From positions 1 through 64,000 of the forward strand of contig CAZQGO010000018.1 of assembly GCA_964593065.1 (NCBI GenBank): a stretch of DNA of 64,000 nucleotides, in the 5' to 3' direction. A program made the translations under genes and the position numbers. The notes below the pieces were generated by a model, which was not told the origin of the DNA, made no database searches, and saw nothing but the letters and a program-made list of their open reading frames with translations. Shown here piece by piece: positions 1 through 9,386 of this stretch (its first letter is position 1; each line of letters starts with the position of its first letter). The stretch is from CAZQGO01 sp964593065. GTDB lineage: Bacteria; Oederibacteriota; JAAXVQ01.

Positions 1-566
1 GGGGTCCGGGTCCGCGTGGCGGTGATGCAGTGACACTCCACGTCGTCCACGTACATCATTTTCGGGTCGCTATACCCGTCGTCTACCACACGGAAATTAA
101 TGGTCACATCCTGATTGGCATAGGGGGCCAGGTTATACGTGTATTGCGTCCAGGTAGGATCATTGCTGTTGACCTTGAACAGGGTATAACTTAAGGGACC
201 GCTCAAGGTCGCCTCCTGGTAATTGAAAATCGGATCCCCGGTGGGGCCCTGCCCGTAGAAGGAACAATAGGCCGTCAAGGTCGCGATGACCGAATCCGCG
301 GGCACGTGGAAGGTTTGCCGCAACTGGGTATCATCGGCCCAGGAATCCACCGTATCGCCGATTGCCGCTGCCGGAGGGGCGGCATGGGAGCGCACGGAGC
401 TGGTCACGGGGATCGGACTGCCCGTCCAATTCCAAAACTCGAGACCATTGTTGTTGGAGGAGGAAAAATCGCCGTTGAGGATGACGTTGGCCGCGCCGGA
501 GAAGCGCGGCAGGAAGCACAGCAGACAAAAAAAACCCGCAATCAGGTGGTGGGTGCGACAGCGCAT
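1..566 (-). CDS. Secreted protein with jelly-roll-like domain and Thr-rich linker (C-terminus outside window)
   Basis: Reading back from ATG at 566, the frame stays open to the window edge (188 codons). Residues 1-25 form a signal peptide (basic start, hydrophobic core, ...FSGA). A domain follows that opens with ILNGDFSSSNNNGLEFWNW, typical of CBM4/9-like or 'choice-of-anchor' jelly rolls that begin with NGDFE-like strands, and it continues to about residue 180. The last visible residues are TATRTRT, the start of a Thr-rich linker like those in the surface proteins at 56790-64000. I infer a C-terminal sorting domain beyond the edge. A good promoter sits about 30 bp upstream, so it is probably the first gene of its own transcript. 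Its binding target is unknown. Confidence 0.75.
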   Translation of the reverse strand, partial: MRCRTHHLIAGFFCLLCFLPRFSGAANVILNGDFSSSNNNGLEFWNWTGSPIPVTSSVRSHAAPPAAAIGDTVDSWADDTQLRQTFHVPADSVIATLTAYCSFYGQGPTGDPIFNYQEATLSGPLSYTLFKVNSNDPTWTQYTYNLAPYANQDVTINFRVVDDGYSDPKMMYVDDVECHCITATRTRT

Positions 567-594
567 TTCATGGTCCCCGCGAAGGTTTTCATCA

Positions 595-624
595 ATTATA
601 GTCCATACCGTAGGGGGCGCGCAA
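595..624 (-). promoter_or_regulatory. Sigma70-type promoter for the 566 gene
   Basis: On the minus strand TTGCGC (624-619) is followed after 18 bp by a consensus TATAAT (600-595). The predicted start near 588 leaves a leader of about 20 nt before ATG 566. The rest of 567-758 holds no gene that I can support. Confidence 0.6.
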
Positions 625-758
625 TAGCGCTTCCGTGATTTTGGCGGCAGGTTGCGGAAATGCTCCGTCCCGCGCAGCCGGGGAGCCAAAATATCAGGAA
701 TGAACGGGATTGACGGGGTTCGCCAACGCGCGCGCTGGTCCCGGGAAGAGAATCCGGC

Positions 759-1703
759 TTATTTAAACCGGAGCAGCAGGGACAGGCGGTGCTGATGGGC
801 GCCCAGTTCGGAAAGGTCGTAATAAAAAGCGTAATCCAATTCCCAGTCGCGGGGGCGGTAGGAGGCGCCGGCCGTGACGGCTTCGCCGTCGAAACCCGCG
901 CGGGCGGCCACGTCCCGGAGGAACCAATACTCGGCGCCCGCGTGAGCCCTGAACCGGGAATACTCGGTAACATCGAAATCCAGTGCGATAATCAGGTGGT
1001 TGTAGTACAACTCCTCCTCGGAAGGCAGGAACTTCAAGGCCGCACCCGCCTTGACATTGATCAAGGAGGCGTCCACGCTGCGGTACGCGGTGTTCCAGTA
1101 CACGCGCTGAAAGAGGTTTTGCACGTTGACGCCCAGCGTGTGCTCCCAGGAAAGCACAGGCTGCCACAAGAGGGCCAGGTCCAATCCATGCCCCCAGGCG
1201 GAATAGGTATCGATTCCCTGCTGCAGGACCTTCAGGTTGGCGCCCACGCTCAAGCCCCGGACCCATTCGTAGACCCTGCGCCCGTAGCTGAAAATAAAGG
1301 TGTTCTCGGTGCTGCCGAACATGCCGGCCGGGTTCCCCGCCGCGTCCCGCTTTTCCAGATCCAGCACCGTGAAATTGATCCAGGAAATGGCAAAGGCGCC
1401 GGTCTCGGGCAGCAGGAAAGCGTACGACAGGTAGTTGTGGCTCATGCCGTTGGGCAAAAACGCATACTGCGCACCGGCCTGATAGCGGTACAAACCCATT
1501 TGCGAGAGCCCGGCGGGATTCCAGTAACCGGCCGTGGCGTCGTCCGCCAAGGCCACGAACGCATCGCCCATGCCCGCCGCGCGCGAGCCGACTCCCTGCT
1601 GCAGGTAGGGCGCTGCGCCGTAATTATTGCCGTCGGCACGGCACGGCTGCGAATGCGTCCCGGCCATCAGGATCAGACCGGCAAGCAGGATTTTCCAGGG
1701 CAT
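759..1703 (-). CDS. PorV/PorQ-family outer-membrane beta-barrel protein
   Basis: The protein has 314 residues. The start is ATG 1703 rather than the TTG at 1718, because a strong GAGGTGAT Shine-Dalgarno sits just before ATG 1703 and would lie inside the longer frame. A signal peptide ends near residue 24. The segment GVGSRAAGMGDAFVALADD followed by ...YWNPAGL is the hallmark N-terminal motif of the PorV/PorQ (UPF0164, FadL-like) barrels. Alternating aromatic beta strands follow to a terminal LSLLLRFK strand. In Bacteroidota PorV is the shuttle protein of T9SS, but many phyla carry such barrels with unknown roles. It lies downstream of the UbiE-like gene and a second barrel. Confidence 0.82.
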   Translation of the reverse strand: MPWKILLAGLILMAGTHSQPCRADGNNYGAAPYLQQGVGSRAAGMGDAFVALADDATAGYWNPAGLSQMGLYRYQAGAQYAFLPNGMSHNYLSYAFLLPETGAFAISWINFTVLDLEKRDAAGNPAGMFGSTENTFIFSYGRRVYEWVRGLSVGANLKVLQQGIDTYSAWGHGLDLALLWQPVLSWEHTLGVNVQNLFQRVYWNTAYRSVDASLINVKAGAALKFLPSEEELYYNHLIIALDFDVTEYSRFRAHAGAEYWFLRDVAARAGFDGEAVTAGASYRPRDWELDYAFYYDLSELGAHQHRLSLLLRFK

Positions 1704-1747
1704 GAGATCACCTCGCAAGCATGAATCGGAGCGCGGGCCTTCCCGCT

Positions 1748-2476
1748 TCAGGCGTGGACTCCGCTTTTCCGCGCCCGGTGAAGGGTGGCCAGGCCCCCTT
1801 TGAGATACTGATATTCGATCTGTTCAAAACCCAAGCGCATGGCCATCCGGCCCAGTTTATCCGCGTTGGGATAATAAATCAAGGCATCGTGCAGGGGATA
1901 GAGCAGCACGCGCGGCAGTTTGTAGGTCAGGCGGGCCCAGGCGGGAAAGGAGTATTCCCGGTACAGTTCGGCGCGTTTGCGCTGGATGGGCCCGGGCGGA
2001 AGGGACAATTCCAAAATCACCAGCCGCCCGCCGGGCTTTAAGACCCGGTAAAACTCCTTGAGCACCACGCGGATGTCGGACACGAAGCGCAGGGCGAAGG
2101 CCATGAAAACCGCGTCGAAGAAATTCTCCGGGTAGGGCATGATTTCCACGTTCTCGACCTTGACCTCCGCGCGGCGGTGCAGGCCCTCCTGCCGGATGCG
2201 CTGGCGCGCCAAAACCGCCATGGCGGGGCAAAAGTCGATGGCAATGATGTGGCAATGGGAGCCGAACTCCGCGGCCAGCCGGGCCGTCAACAAGCCCGTG
2301 CCGCAACCGGCGTCCAGGATTCTCTTCGGCCCGTCCAATTCCGCGGCCGCGACGGCCGTCTGGCGCCACAGGCTTCCCTGTTTGCGGGTTAAAGCCGGAT
2401 CCAGCACGTCATAAAAAGGGGCCAGCTTGGTGAAGAGGGTGCGGATGATGCGGTTTTTGGAAATGGACCGCGCCAT
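1748..2476 (-). CDS. UbiE/COQ5-type SAM-dependent methyltransferase
   Basis: A class I methyltransferase of 242 residues. The SAM-binding motif LDAGCGTG is at about residues 55-61, with post-I IIAIDF, ...FDAVFMAFALRFV and VLKPGGRLVILEL further on. The C-terminal LKGGLATLHRARK matches the quinone C-methyltransferase (UbiE/MenG) ending, so demethylmenaquinone or a related quinone is the likely substrate. No other quinone gene is in the window. Its ATG directly follows the stop codon of the barrel gene at 2477. The odd genetic setting between two PorV/PorQ-like genes leaves room for another substrate. Confidence 0.8.
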   Translation of the reverse strand: MARSISKNRIIRTLFTKLAPFYDVLDPALTRKQGSLWRQTAVAAAELDGPKRILDAGCGTGLLTARLAAEFGSHCHIIAIDFCPAMAVLARQRIRQEGLHRRAEVKVENVEIMPYPENFFDAVFMAFALRFVSDIRVVLKEFYRVLKPGGRLVILELSLPPGPIQRKRAELYREYSFPAWARLTYKLPRVLLYPLHDALIYYPNADKLGRMAMRLGFEQIEYQYLKGGLATLHRARKSGVHA

Positions 2477-3439
2477 TTAAAAATGCACTCCCAGGGACAG
2501 AAGGTGGTTGTTCGCGATGCTTTCCCACCCCTTCCAGAATTGGGGCCGGTAAGTATAGTCCACGCGCACGTCGAAGGCGCCCGCGGAAAACGCGACCCCG
2601 ATCCCGGCCGCCGGGCCGTTGAGATTCTCCTGGTGCTGGAAGGCGTACCCGAGCCGGGCAAAGAGGATCCGGGACAGGGAATATTCCAGGCCGACGGAGG
2701 TTTTCGCGAGGTTATCGGGAGGCAAAGCCACTTCCGCCGCCAGCAGGACGCGGTGGCGTTCCCCGTGCAGCGGCTGCAGCGAGAATCCCAGGCGGGCCGT
2801 AAGCGGGAGGGGATCGGCGACGGCGATGAATTTCACGGGCGGCCCCAGGTTTTGCAGCGCCGCCGAAACCTTGACGGGCAGCCAGAAGGATTCCGGCGTC
2901 TGCCACAAGACCCCGAGATCCACGGCTCCGCTGATTGCCTGGTCCTCCCGCAGCTGCAGATAAATCAATTTGCCGGCCACGCCGACGGACAGGCCCGGGA
3001 GAATGACGGTTCCCAGCAGCGTGTCCAGCTTCTGGCTCACGCCCACGGTGATTACGAGGTCATTGGCCGTGACCGGCGCGTCCGGCGCCCCGGGGTTGTC
3101 GATGCTGGGCATGTGCCGCCACACGGCGGCGCCGCCGAGCACGCCCAGGGATTCCATGGGCTGGGCATAGCCCAGCATTTCGTAAGCGACCTCCTCCAAG
3201 GACAGGAAATGCAGCAGGACCAGGTCATGGTCCGCCACGGTCGCCAAGCTGGCCGGGTTGTACAGGACCGTCTGCGCATCGCCGCCGACCGCCCCATAGG
3301 CCCCGCCCAGGGCAATGGGACGCGCCCCCAGGTTGACCTTCAGGATGTCCGCGCCGGTGGTGCCCGGTCCGCCCGCCGCGCAAGGCTGCACGGCCGCGGC
3401 CAAAATCAATCCGCACAGGTAGGCCCGCCACAACCGCAT
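2477..3439 (-). CDS. PorV/PorQ-family outer-membrane beta-barrel protein (second copy)
   Basis: The protein has 320 residues. I prefer ATG 3439 (MRLWRAYL) over the upstream in-frame codon at 3466, because GAGG lies 8 nt before it and a clean signal peptide (cleavage near AAG) then begins the protein. KVNLGARPIALGGAYGAVGG then YNPASLA is the diagnostic PorV/PorQ N-terminal motif. Later strands are amphipathic and the protein ends NNHLLSLGVHF, a typical outer-membrane terminal strand. It is divergent from the 759-1703 copy. It is probably cotranscribed with the GT2 gene upstream and the UbiE-like gene downstream. Confidence 0.82.
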   Translation of the reverse strand: MRLWRAYLCGLILAAAVQPCAAGGPGTTGADILKVNLGARPIALGGAYGAVGGDAQTVLYNPASLATVADHDLVLLHFLSLEEVAYEMLGYAQPMESLGVLGGAAVWRHMPSIDNPGAPDAPVTANDLVITVGVSQKLDTLLGTVILPGLSVGVAGKLIYLQLREDQAISGAVDLGVLWQTPESFWLPVKVSAALQNLGPPVKFIAVADPLPLTARLGFSLQPLHGERHRVLLAAEVALPPDNLAKTSVGLEYSLSRILFARLGYAFQHQENLNGPAAGIGVAFSAGAFDVRVDYTYRPQFWKGWESIANNHLLSLGVHF

Positions 3440-3505
3440 GTTCCCGACCTCGAACTGGAGTGACAAGGGCTCCCGGGCCCGCCCGCGGCCCCCCCTGCCT
3501 TCACG

Positions 3506-4204
3506 CTACCGCAATTGACCGTACAATTGAAAAAGCTCCTTGAAAGCGTGCAGAATCACCTTGGGATGGGCTCCGGTTTGCCTGCCGGCCAAGCGGGGCA
3601 AATGCCGCACGCCGATCTGTTTGAACCGGTAACCGAGTTTCTTGGCCCGCACGAGCAGCTCGGTGGAAATCAGGGCGCTGTCCGACCGGAAACCGCCGGC
3701 GTCCAGCACGCGCCTTTGGAACAACTTGAAGGCGCAGTCGATATCGCGGATGTTCAGGCCGAAGAGGGTGCGGACCAGCGTGCCCCAGGCGAAGGCATTG
3801 AGCTTCCGGATCCACGGGTCCTGGCGGTTGCGGCGGTAGCCGGCGATGAAATCGGCCTCGGCCGTGGCCGGCAACAGGCGTTCCAGCTCGGTCACGTCGA
3901 ACTGGCCGTCCCCGTCCGTGAAAAACACCCATTCCAGGCGGCACTCCTGCAAGCCGGTTTTTACGGCCGCTCCGTACCCGCGGTTGCGTTCGTGGCGCAC
4001 GCTGCGGACGCCGGGCACGGTTTGCGTCAGGCGGGCGGCGATTTCCGGCGTGCGGTCGCGGGAGCCGTCGTCCACGATGATGACCTCCCAGCGGCCGGCC
4101 AGCCGTTTCAGGGTATCCACGGCGCGCATCACCAGGGCTTCGATATTGTGTTCCTCATTATAAGTCGGAAAAAAAACCGACAAATCGAGCTTGGGCAGCG
4201 GCAT
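3506..4204 (-). CDS. Family 2 glycosyltransferase (polyprenyl-phosphate sugar synthase type)
   Basis: GT-A fold protein of about 232 residues. It has LSVFFPTYNEEHNIEALV, VIIVDDGSRDRT, a DGDGQFD metal-binding motif and DIDCAFKLF, which place it with dolichyl/undecaprenyl-phosphate hexose synthases (DPM1-like, without membrane tail). A longer start at ATG 4255 adds 17 residues with no family resemblance, has no ribosome-binding site and overlaps a TATAAT-like sequence at 4259-4254. AGGAG precedes GTG 4210 and ATG 4204, so I place the start there. It probably supplies a lipid-linked sugar to the GT-C enzymes encoded upstream. Confidence 0.85.
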   Translation of the reverse strand: MPLPKLDLSVFFPTYNEEHNIEALVMRAVDTLKRLAGRWEVIIVDDGSRDRTPEIAARLTQTVPGVRSVRHERNRGYGAAVKTGLQECRLEWVFFTDGDGQFDVTELERLLPATAEADFIAGYRRNRQDPWIRKLNAFAWGTLVRTLFGLNIRDIDCAFKLFQRRVLDAGGFRSDSALISTELLVRAKKLGYRFKQIGVRHLPRLAGRQTGAHPKVILHAFKELFQLYGQLR

Positions 4205-4314
4205 CAGCACCCGGCTCCTATCATTAGACTGGGTTGCGGGGTAAAGATTCTTCATTATATATCATATCCCAATCGCGGGTCTCGTACTTTTCGCCCGGGA
4301 ACCGGCCGGCCGCT

Positions 4315-5622
4315 TTACGGACGCCGCGCCTGGATGGCCCGGGCCGCGGCCCGGCCCAGGCGGATGGAATAACTCATGCCCCGGTCCTCGGGATAGATCT
4401 GGGCCATATTGGCCAGATACAAACCCGTCAGGGGAGAAGCGTGCCCCACCAGGTTGTCGGCATACCCGGCGCGGATCACGGGCTGGGCGTAGGGCGCGTG
4501 GAAAATCCTCGCGTCCGTGACCTCCTGCGGGGTAAAGCCGGGAATCACACGCGGCAGGTATCCGAAAAACTCCTCCAGGAGCTTTTCGGAGTCCGCCTGA
4601 TACCGTGGATGCGAGGTCGGCAGGTAGGAGGAGAGGTAAAGCACGTGCCGTCCCTGGTAAACCTCGGGAGCAATGAAGTTGGTGTGCTCGATGACGGCGA
4701 TGAAAGGGCTGTCGAGGTCGGGAATGTTCATCCAGTAGATGGGCGAAAGCGACCGTTTCAGGCTCAGGATGGCGCAGACATTGCCGAGATACTGGATGCG
4801 GCGCAGCTTGTCCCAATAGGCGCCGTTCAGATTCCCGGGCAGCAGGGGCAGCAGCGCCGGGGGCGCCTGCGTGGCCAGAACCGCGTCGAAGTCCTCCGGC
4901 CCGCGCGGTCCGCGCCACCCGACGGCGCGCTCCCCCTCCACCCGCACGGACTCGATTCTCTCGCCCAGGCGGAGATCGGCGCCCGCCGCCCGCACGGAGG
5001 CCGCCAGCGCGTCATGCATGACCTGGAAGCTGCCGCGCAGGTAGCCCAGGCTCTCCTTGGTCATGCCCTGGGTCCGGCTGCCCGCGCGGGTGTGGATGCG
5101 CGAATAAAACCAGGCCATGCCGATTTCCGGCGCGAATTCCCCGAATTTTCCGTGCAGCAGGGGCCCCAGCACTTTCTCCCAGGCCTGGCGCCCGTAGACC
5201 CGGCGCATCCAGTCCGCGGCCCGCACGTGTTCGTATTTCTGCCAGCGCCGGACCTTGGCCAGGTACAGGATGGCCAGGCCGAAACGCAGGCGGTTGCAGA
5301 ACGACAAGGGCTTGAAACGCAGCAGGTCCCAGGGCGTGGCGAACTTGAACAAGCGGCCGCCCTGGTACATGCCCATCGGGGTCTCCCGCCAGACCAGCTC
5401 CGCTTCCAGCCCCAGGTCGCGGATGAGCTGGATGGTTTCCAAATCCGTGGTGAAGACGTGATGGTAGAACTTTTCCAGCCGGGTTCCGGCGAAGGGAAAC
5501 GTTCCGGCCAAGCCCCCGGGTTCCCCCGCCTCGTCGCTGAGCACGACCTGGTGGCCCGCGCGGGCCAGTTCCCGGCCGGCAACCAGTCCCGCCAAGCCGG
5601 CGCCGATGATTCCAATGCGCAT
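4315..5622 (-). CDS. NAD(P)/FAD-dependent oxidoreductase (amine-oxidase fold)
   Basis: A protein of 435 residues starting MRIGIIGAGLAGLVAGRELA, a classic dinucleotide-binding GxGxxG motif, followed by GEPGGLAGTF, as in protoporphyrinogen-oxidase, UDP-galactopyranose-mutase and desaturase-like flavoproteins. The frame stays open far upstream to 6192, but that part is the shadow of the preceding gene. ATG 5622 shares one base with the stop of that gene (TGATG). In glycan clusters such flavoproteins often act near the UDP-sugar mutase or lipid-carrier steps; the actual substrate cannot be read from sequence. It is the last gene of the long overlap-linked run. Confidence 0.8.
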   Translation of the reverse strand: MRIGIIGAGLAGLVAGRELARAGHQVVLSDEAGEPGGLAGTFPFAGTRLEKFYHHVFTTDLETIQLIRDLGLEAELVWRETPMGMYQGGRLFKFATPWDLLRFKPLSFCNRLRFGLAILYLAKVRRWQKYEHVRAADWMRRVYGRQAWEKVLGPLLHGKFGEFAPEIGMAWFYSRIHTRAGSRTQGMTKESLGYLRGSFQVMHDALAASVRAAGADLRLGERIESVRVEGERAVGWRGPRGPEDFDAVLATQAPPALLPLLPGNLNGAYWDKLRRIQYLGNVCAILSLKRSLSPIYWMNIPDLDSPFIAVIEHTNFIAPEVYQGRHVLYLSSYLPTSHPRYQADSEKLLEEFFGYLPRVIPGFTPQEVTDARIFHAPYAQPVIRAGYADNLVGHASPLTGLYLANMAQIYPEDRGMSYSIRLGRAAARAIQARRP

Positions 5623-6668
5623 CAGACGCTCCCTTCCGTGCGTCCCGCGGCCGCGTTGGCCTGGGTTTCCAGTTCCCGCCAGGACAGCTTCATGGTCCAC
5701 AGGTAGTAGAAGCCCCACAGCGTGATGGGCAGCCATACCAGCGAATGGATCACCAGTACGGCCGGGAGCGAGAGGCTTTTGTCCACGCCGAAGAGAATCA
5801 GGGTTCCCACTCCGAAAAACTCGAAAGGACCGATGTAGCCCGGCGACGAGGGCACCATGATCCCGAGGTTGACCACGGCCATGAGCATGACCGCGGCATA
5901 GGGGGGCAGCTGCAGGCCGAAGGCGCGCAGCACGAAGTAGTAGGCCGCGCTTTCCCCGATCCAGGCCAGAAAGGAAAAGAACAAGGCCCAGGTGTTGTCC
6001 CGCCGACTGCGGAGAACCGACAGTCCCTCCAAAAAGGAATGCAGGATGCCTTCCAGGGGGCGGCCCAGGCGCGTCGGCAGCAGGTGCGCCAGGCGGCTCA
6101 AGAGCGCGCCGGAAGCCCGCTTCCAGGTGATCATGACGAAGAGCAGGACCAGCGCCAGCACGAACAGGGTGGCGGTGGCGTTGATGACCCAATTGACCAG
6201 GTCAACGAACTCGGGATTGACCGCCTCGCTTCGCCCCGGCAGGCGGAAGAGATAGAACACCACGGCGGCCATGAAGACCATGACCAGTCCGTCGTAGACG
6301 CGCTGCATGACGACCGTGGCGAAGGCCGCGCTTTTGGATATGTTCTCCCGCTGGCCTACCACGTAGGCGCGCGCGATTTCTCCGGCGCGCGCGGGCAGGA
6401 CGTTGTTGACGGTAAAACCCAGGATCAGGGGCGGAAGCAGCCGCGTCCAGGGAATGGGTTTGATGGAATGCAGGAGATATTTCCAGCGGATGGCGCGGAC
6501 CATGTAGCCGAGGAGATAAATGAAGAGGGCGGGCAGCAGCCAGAGGTAATTCGCATGGACCAGGGCGGTCCACAGGCTGGCCAGGTCCACCCTGCGGAAA
6601 ACAAAAAACAGGAAAAACAGGGTAATCAGCAACCCCAGCCAAAAACGTTTTTGTTTAATAACGTTCAT
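5622..6668 (-). CDS. LPG-synthase-TM / UPF0104 integral membrane protein
   Basis: 348 residues with about eight transmembrane helices. The early motif GYMVRAIRWKYLL and NNVLPARAGEIARAY are the signature of the lysylphosphatidylglycerol synthase transmembrane family (PF03706, AglD/flippase-like). Members without the cytosolic transferase domain occur in glycan clusters and are thought to act in lipid-linked sugar handling or flipping. The stop overlaps the start of the flavoprotein gene by one base, so translation is probably coupled. Confidence 0.83.
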   Translation of the reverse strand: MNVIKQKRFWLGLLITLFFLFFVFRRVDLASLWTALVHANYLWLLPALFIYLLGYMVRAIRWKYLLHSIKPIPWTRLLPPLILGFTVNNVLPARAGEIARAYVVGQRENISKSAAFATVVMQRVYDGLVMVFMAAVVFYLFRLPGRSEAVNPEFVDLVNWVINATATLFVLALVLLFVMITWKRASGALLSRLAHLLPTRLGRPLEGILHSFLEGLSVLRSRRDNTWALFFSFLAWIGESAAYYFVLRAFGLQLPPYAAVMLMAVVNLGIMVPSSPGYIGPFEFFGVGTLILFGVDKSLSLPAVLVIHSLVWLPITLWGFYYLWTMKLSWRELETQANAAAGRTEGSV

Positions 6669-6752
6669 GGGCTTGCGCCACGGCTTTCATTGGGATCGGA
6701 CCCCGCGCGCCCGCCGCGCCGCGGAATCCACCTGCGCCCCTCCGCCCCCGTG

Positions 6753-9386
6753 TCACCGGGGCGAAAACGCGGTGAAGGGAATCTTCTCCTGCGCCTTGCC
6801 GGGCGGCGTCCAGTACAGGATCACCCGGGGATACGCGCCGGATTTTTTTTGGTAATCGATGCGGACCGCGTGTCGTCCGGCGGTTAAGCGCACGGAGTTT
6901 TCCCGGTATTGATCGGGCACCGTGATTTCCAGAATGGATTGCCCGTCCAGGGACAGCCGCAGGCCCTCGTTGACCACGGCGCCGAAGGAGTACAGGCCCT
7001 CCCGCGGGATGGTCAGGAAGCCTTGCCAGCGCACGGAGAACGGCGCCGACAGGGGAAAATCCGCACCCAAGAGCGCCAGCAGGGGATCCACGCGCCGCAG
7101 CCAGGGCTGCCCCTCCCAGTCCCCGGTGCGAAAATACGTGCCGGTCAAGCCGTGGACCTGATTCCGGGGCGTCAGCTCCGTGCCGGGAACCAGATTCCAG
7201 GGTCCGTAGCCCCGCTGCCACAGCAGGGATACGGAGCGTCCGGCCGCATCCAGTCGCGCCGTGATTTCCACGGCATGGACGCCCTGCGGGAGTTTCAGCC
7301 CCCCGGGCGGCACGCGCTCCCCGTCCAGGCGCAGCTGCCACTCCGCGGCGCCTTGCAGCCGGAAGCGGTATTCATCCCAGGCAGAGGTCCGCAGACTGCC
7401 GGTCCAGCGCGCCACCACGGGGGCGGGGTGGCCCGCGCCGACTTGCTCGAGGCGGAAGGCCACCTGTCCGTCCTGCTGCTGCCAGCGCCGGCCCAGGGCG
7501 TCTTGGTAGCTTCCCAGCAGTCCCCGGCCGGCCATAACCTGCGCATGGGGAACGAGGTATTCGGTGAACAAGGTGTAGTCATAGGGACTGGGATGCGCCT
7601 CTTCCCGACCCTGGGGATAATAGTAACGCAGCACTTCCAGGGCGCCGTCGTGGATGGGCAGCAGCAGATAAACCAGGTTCTTGTCCCCGGCATAATTGCT
7701 CGGGATGGAAGGGATGATCTGAAACGGTTCGCTGTCCAGATGCGGATAGCCGAGAAACCGGATCGTGGGGTAGTTGAACGAGCCGGCGGAAATATAGGCG
7801 TGGTAGTCGCCGCCGAGTTCGTGGATTCTCTCGCCCATGCCCGCTTCCGAAGCGGAAAATTCCGACCAGCAGGCCACGTGGTTGGCCTGACGGTCGAAGT
7901 AATCCCGGGCGTTGACCGCGCCGACGCCCGCGCCCAGCGCGAGCAAACCCACCCACAGCCAGGCCTGCAGGCGCGTGCCCTGGACGAGCTCGCGCGCTCC
8001 CTGCCAGATACGCTCCAGGCCCGTGGCGGACAGCAGCGCCACGGGGATGATGGCGCCGATGCAACGGTACCCCTGCGGCGCCTCGATGGTCAAAAACCCG
8101 GGAACCAGGGCCACCAGCAGCCACCAGGACATCAGGAAGGCGTGCCGCCGGCGCAGGTGCGCCAGGCTCCAGATCAGGCCCAGGCCGAACAGCACGCCCG
8201 TCACCGGGTCGAGCATGGGCGCCTCGGGAAGGTTGTGGCGGCCGTTGCAGTCCCCGAAGTAGTGGAACATGAGCAGCGTGGTCTTGACGTTGCTCCAGAA
8301 GGCGGACACCGCCTGCTCGGGCGGCACGTGGTGGAAGATGAGCACCTGGTTGTTGCGGGAGAAAAAGCGGTCCGGATGCGTGAGGGCGAAATAGCCGAGG
8401 GGCGCAAACACCAGGCAGGACACGCCCAGGAAGAACAGCAGCCCCGGCCACTGTTCCTTCAGGAATTTCCGGTCCCAGGCCAGCTGCAGGACGAGGTAGG
8501 GCCCCACCACGAAGGGTATCAAGTTGGAGGCGTAATAGGTGTAGAGGCCCAGGGAGACCGCCAGGCCCGAGAAGGCCATGTGCCAGCGGTTTTTGGTTTC
8601 CAGGCCGCGCAGGAGAAAATACACGGCCGCGGCGCCGAACAGGGGCGTGGAAATGCCCACGAAATTGATGCGGGAAAAATTGACGTGCCAGCGCATGACC
8701 GCCAGCAACAGGGCCCCGGCCAAGGCCACGGGACGGGACACCACGCGCCGGGCCAGGAAATAGAACACGGCCACGGTCAGGACGCCCCAGACCGCGGGCA
8801 CGAACTTGGTGGCCAGCAGGTTGACGCCGCCCAGTTTCAGCGCCAGCGCGTTCAGGTAGAAGTGCAGGGCCGGCAGGGGTGCGTCCGAGGGCCCGAAGAC
8901 CGGCAGGTAGGTCCGGTCCAAGAGAAGCCGCAAGCCTTCCAGGGCGTTGACCGCTTCATCAAAAAAATACCCATGGGGAATTTCCTGAAGGCGCCAGAAA
9001 CGAAACACCGCCGCGACCACCAGGATCCCGCCCAGGATCCAGGCTTCGGTCTTGGGGCCGAACTCCGCGTCATCCAGTTTCCCGGGCTGGCTTTGGAAAC
9101 CCAGCACGACCGCCAGGGCCGCTCCGGCCCACAGCCACAGACCCGCTGCCAGGTGCTTGTCCAGGAACTGCTCCTGCCCGAACCAGGCCAAGGCCACGGC
9201 CGCCACCAGGAAAGCCGGCTGCAACCACGGCTGCCAGGTTTCCCAGCGCGCGCGCCAGGGGCGCGGGACCCGCCCGCGCGGCGCGGAGGACGACTGCCCG
9301 GCGCCCCGAGAGACGCGGCGGCGGCCGGGCGCTGTTCCCCGGCGTCCGGCCGCGGGCCGGGCGTTTTTCACTCCCGGGCGCGTCAT
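6753..9386 (-). CDS. GT39-like membrane glycosyltransferase with C-terminal PA14 domain
   Basis: 877 residues from ATG 9386, which overlaps the DegT stop as ATGA. A basic, Arg/Pro-rich cytosolic tail (residues 1-50) precedes 11-13 helices typical of GT-C enzymes. The first periplasmic loop holds the catalytic-type pair D143-E144 (GYFFDEAVNALE). After the helices comes a long periplasmic part ending in a PA14-like beta barrel (about 746-877: GLTGTYFRTGDWEG ... GFLTIPREGLYSF ... LYWTPPG). PA14 domains bind carbohydrate or act as spacers. I infer transfer of a sugar from a polyprenyl-phosphate donor outside the inner membrane. Two further proteins of the same design lie upstream in the run. Confidence 0.8.
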   Translation of the reverse strand: MTRPGVKNARPAAGRRGTAPGRRRVSRGAGQSSSAPRGRVPRPWRARWETWQPWLQPAFLVAAVALAWFGQEQFLDKHLAAGLWLWAGAALAVVLGFQSQPGKLDDAEFGPKTEAWILGGILVVAAVFRFWRLQEIPHGYFFDEAVNALEGLRLLLDRTYLPVFGPSDAPLPALHFYLNALALKLGGVNLLATKFVPAVWGVLTVAVFYFLARRVVSRPVALAGALLLAVMRWHVNFSRINFVGISTPLFGAAAVYFLLRGLETKNRWHMAFSGLAVSLGLYTYYASNLIPFVVGPYLVLQLAWDRKFLKEQWPGLLFFLGVSCLVFAPLGYFALTHPDRFFSRNNQVLIFHHVPPEQAVSAFWSNVKTTLLMFHYFGDCNGRHNLPEAPMLDPVTGVLFGLGLIWSLAHLRRRHAFLMSWWLLVALVPGFLTIEAPQGYRCIGAIIPVALLSATGLERIWQGARELVQGTRLQAWLWVGLLALGAGVGAVNARDYFDRQANHVACWSEFSASEAGMGERIHELGGDYHAYISAGSFNYPTIRFLGYPHLDSEPFQIIPSIPSNYAGDKNLVYLLLPIHDGALEVLRYYYPQGREEAHPSPYDYTLFTEYLVPHAQVMAGRGLLGSYQDALGRRWQQQDGQVAFRLEQVGAGHPAPVVARWTGSLRTSAWDEYRFRLQGAAEWQLRLDGERVPPGGLKLPQGVHAVEITARLDAAGRSVSLLWQRGYGPWNLVPGTELTPRNQVHGLTGTYFRTGDWEGQPWLRRVDPLLALLGADFPLSAPFSVRWQGFLTIPREGLYSFGAVVNEGLRLSLDGQSILEITVPDQYRENSVRLTAGRHAVRIDYQKKSGAYPRVILYWTPPGKAQEKIPFTAFSPR

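Noticed and set aside
4315..6192. A 625-codon version of the flavoprotein
   Set aside because: The added N-terminus is a shadow of the LPG-synthase-TM gene; the GxGxxG motif directly follows ATG 5622.
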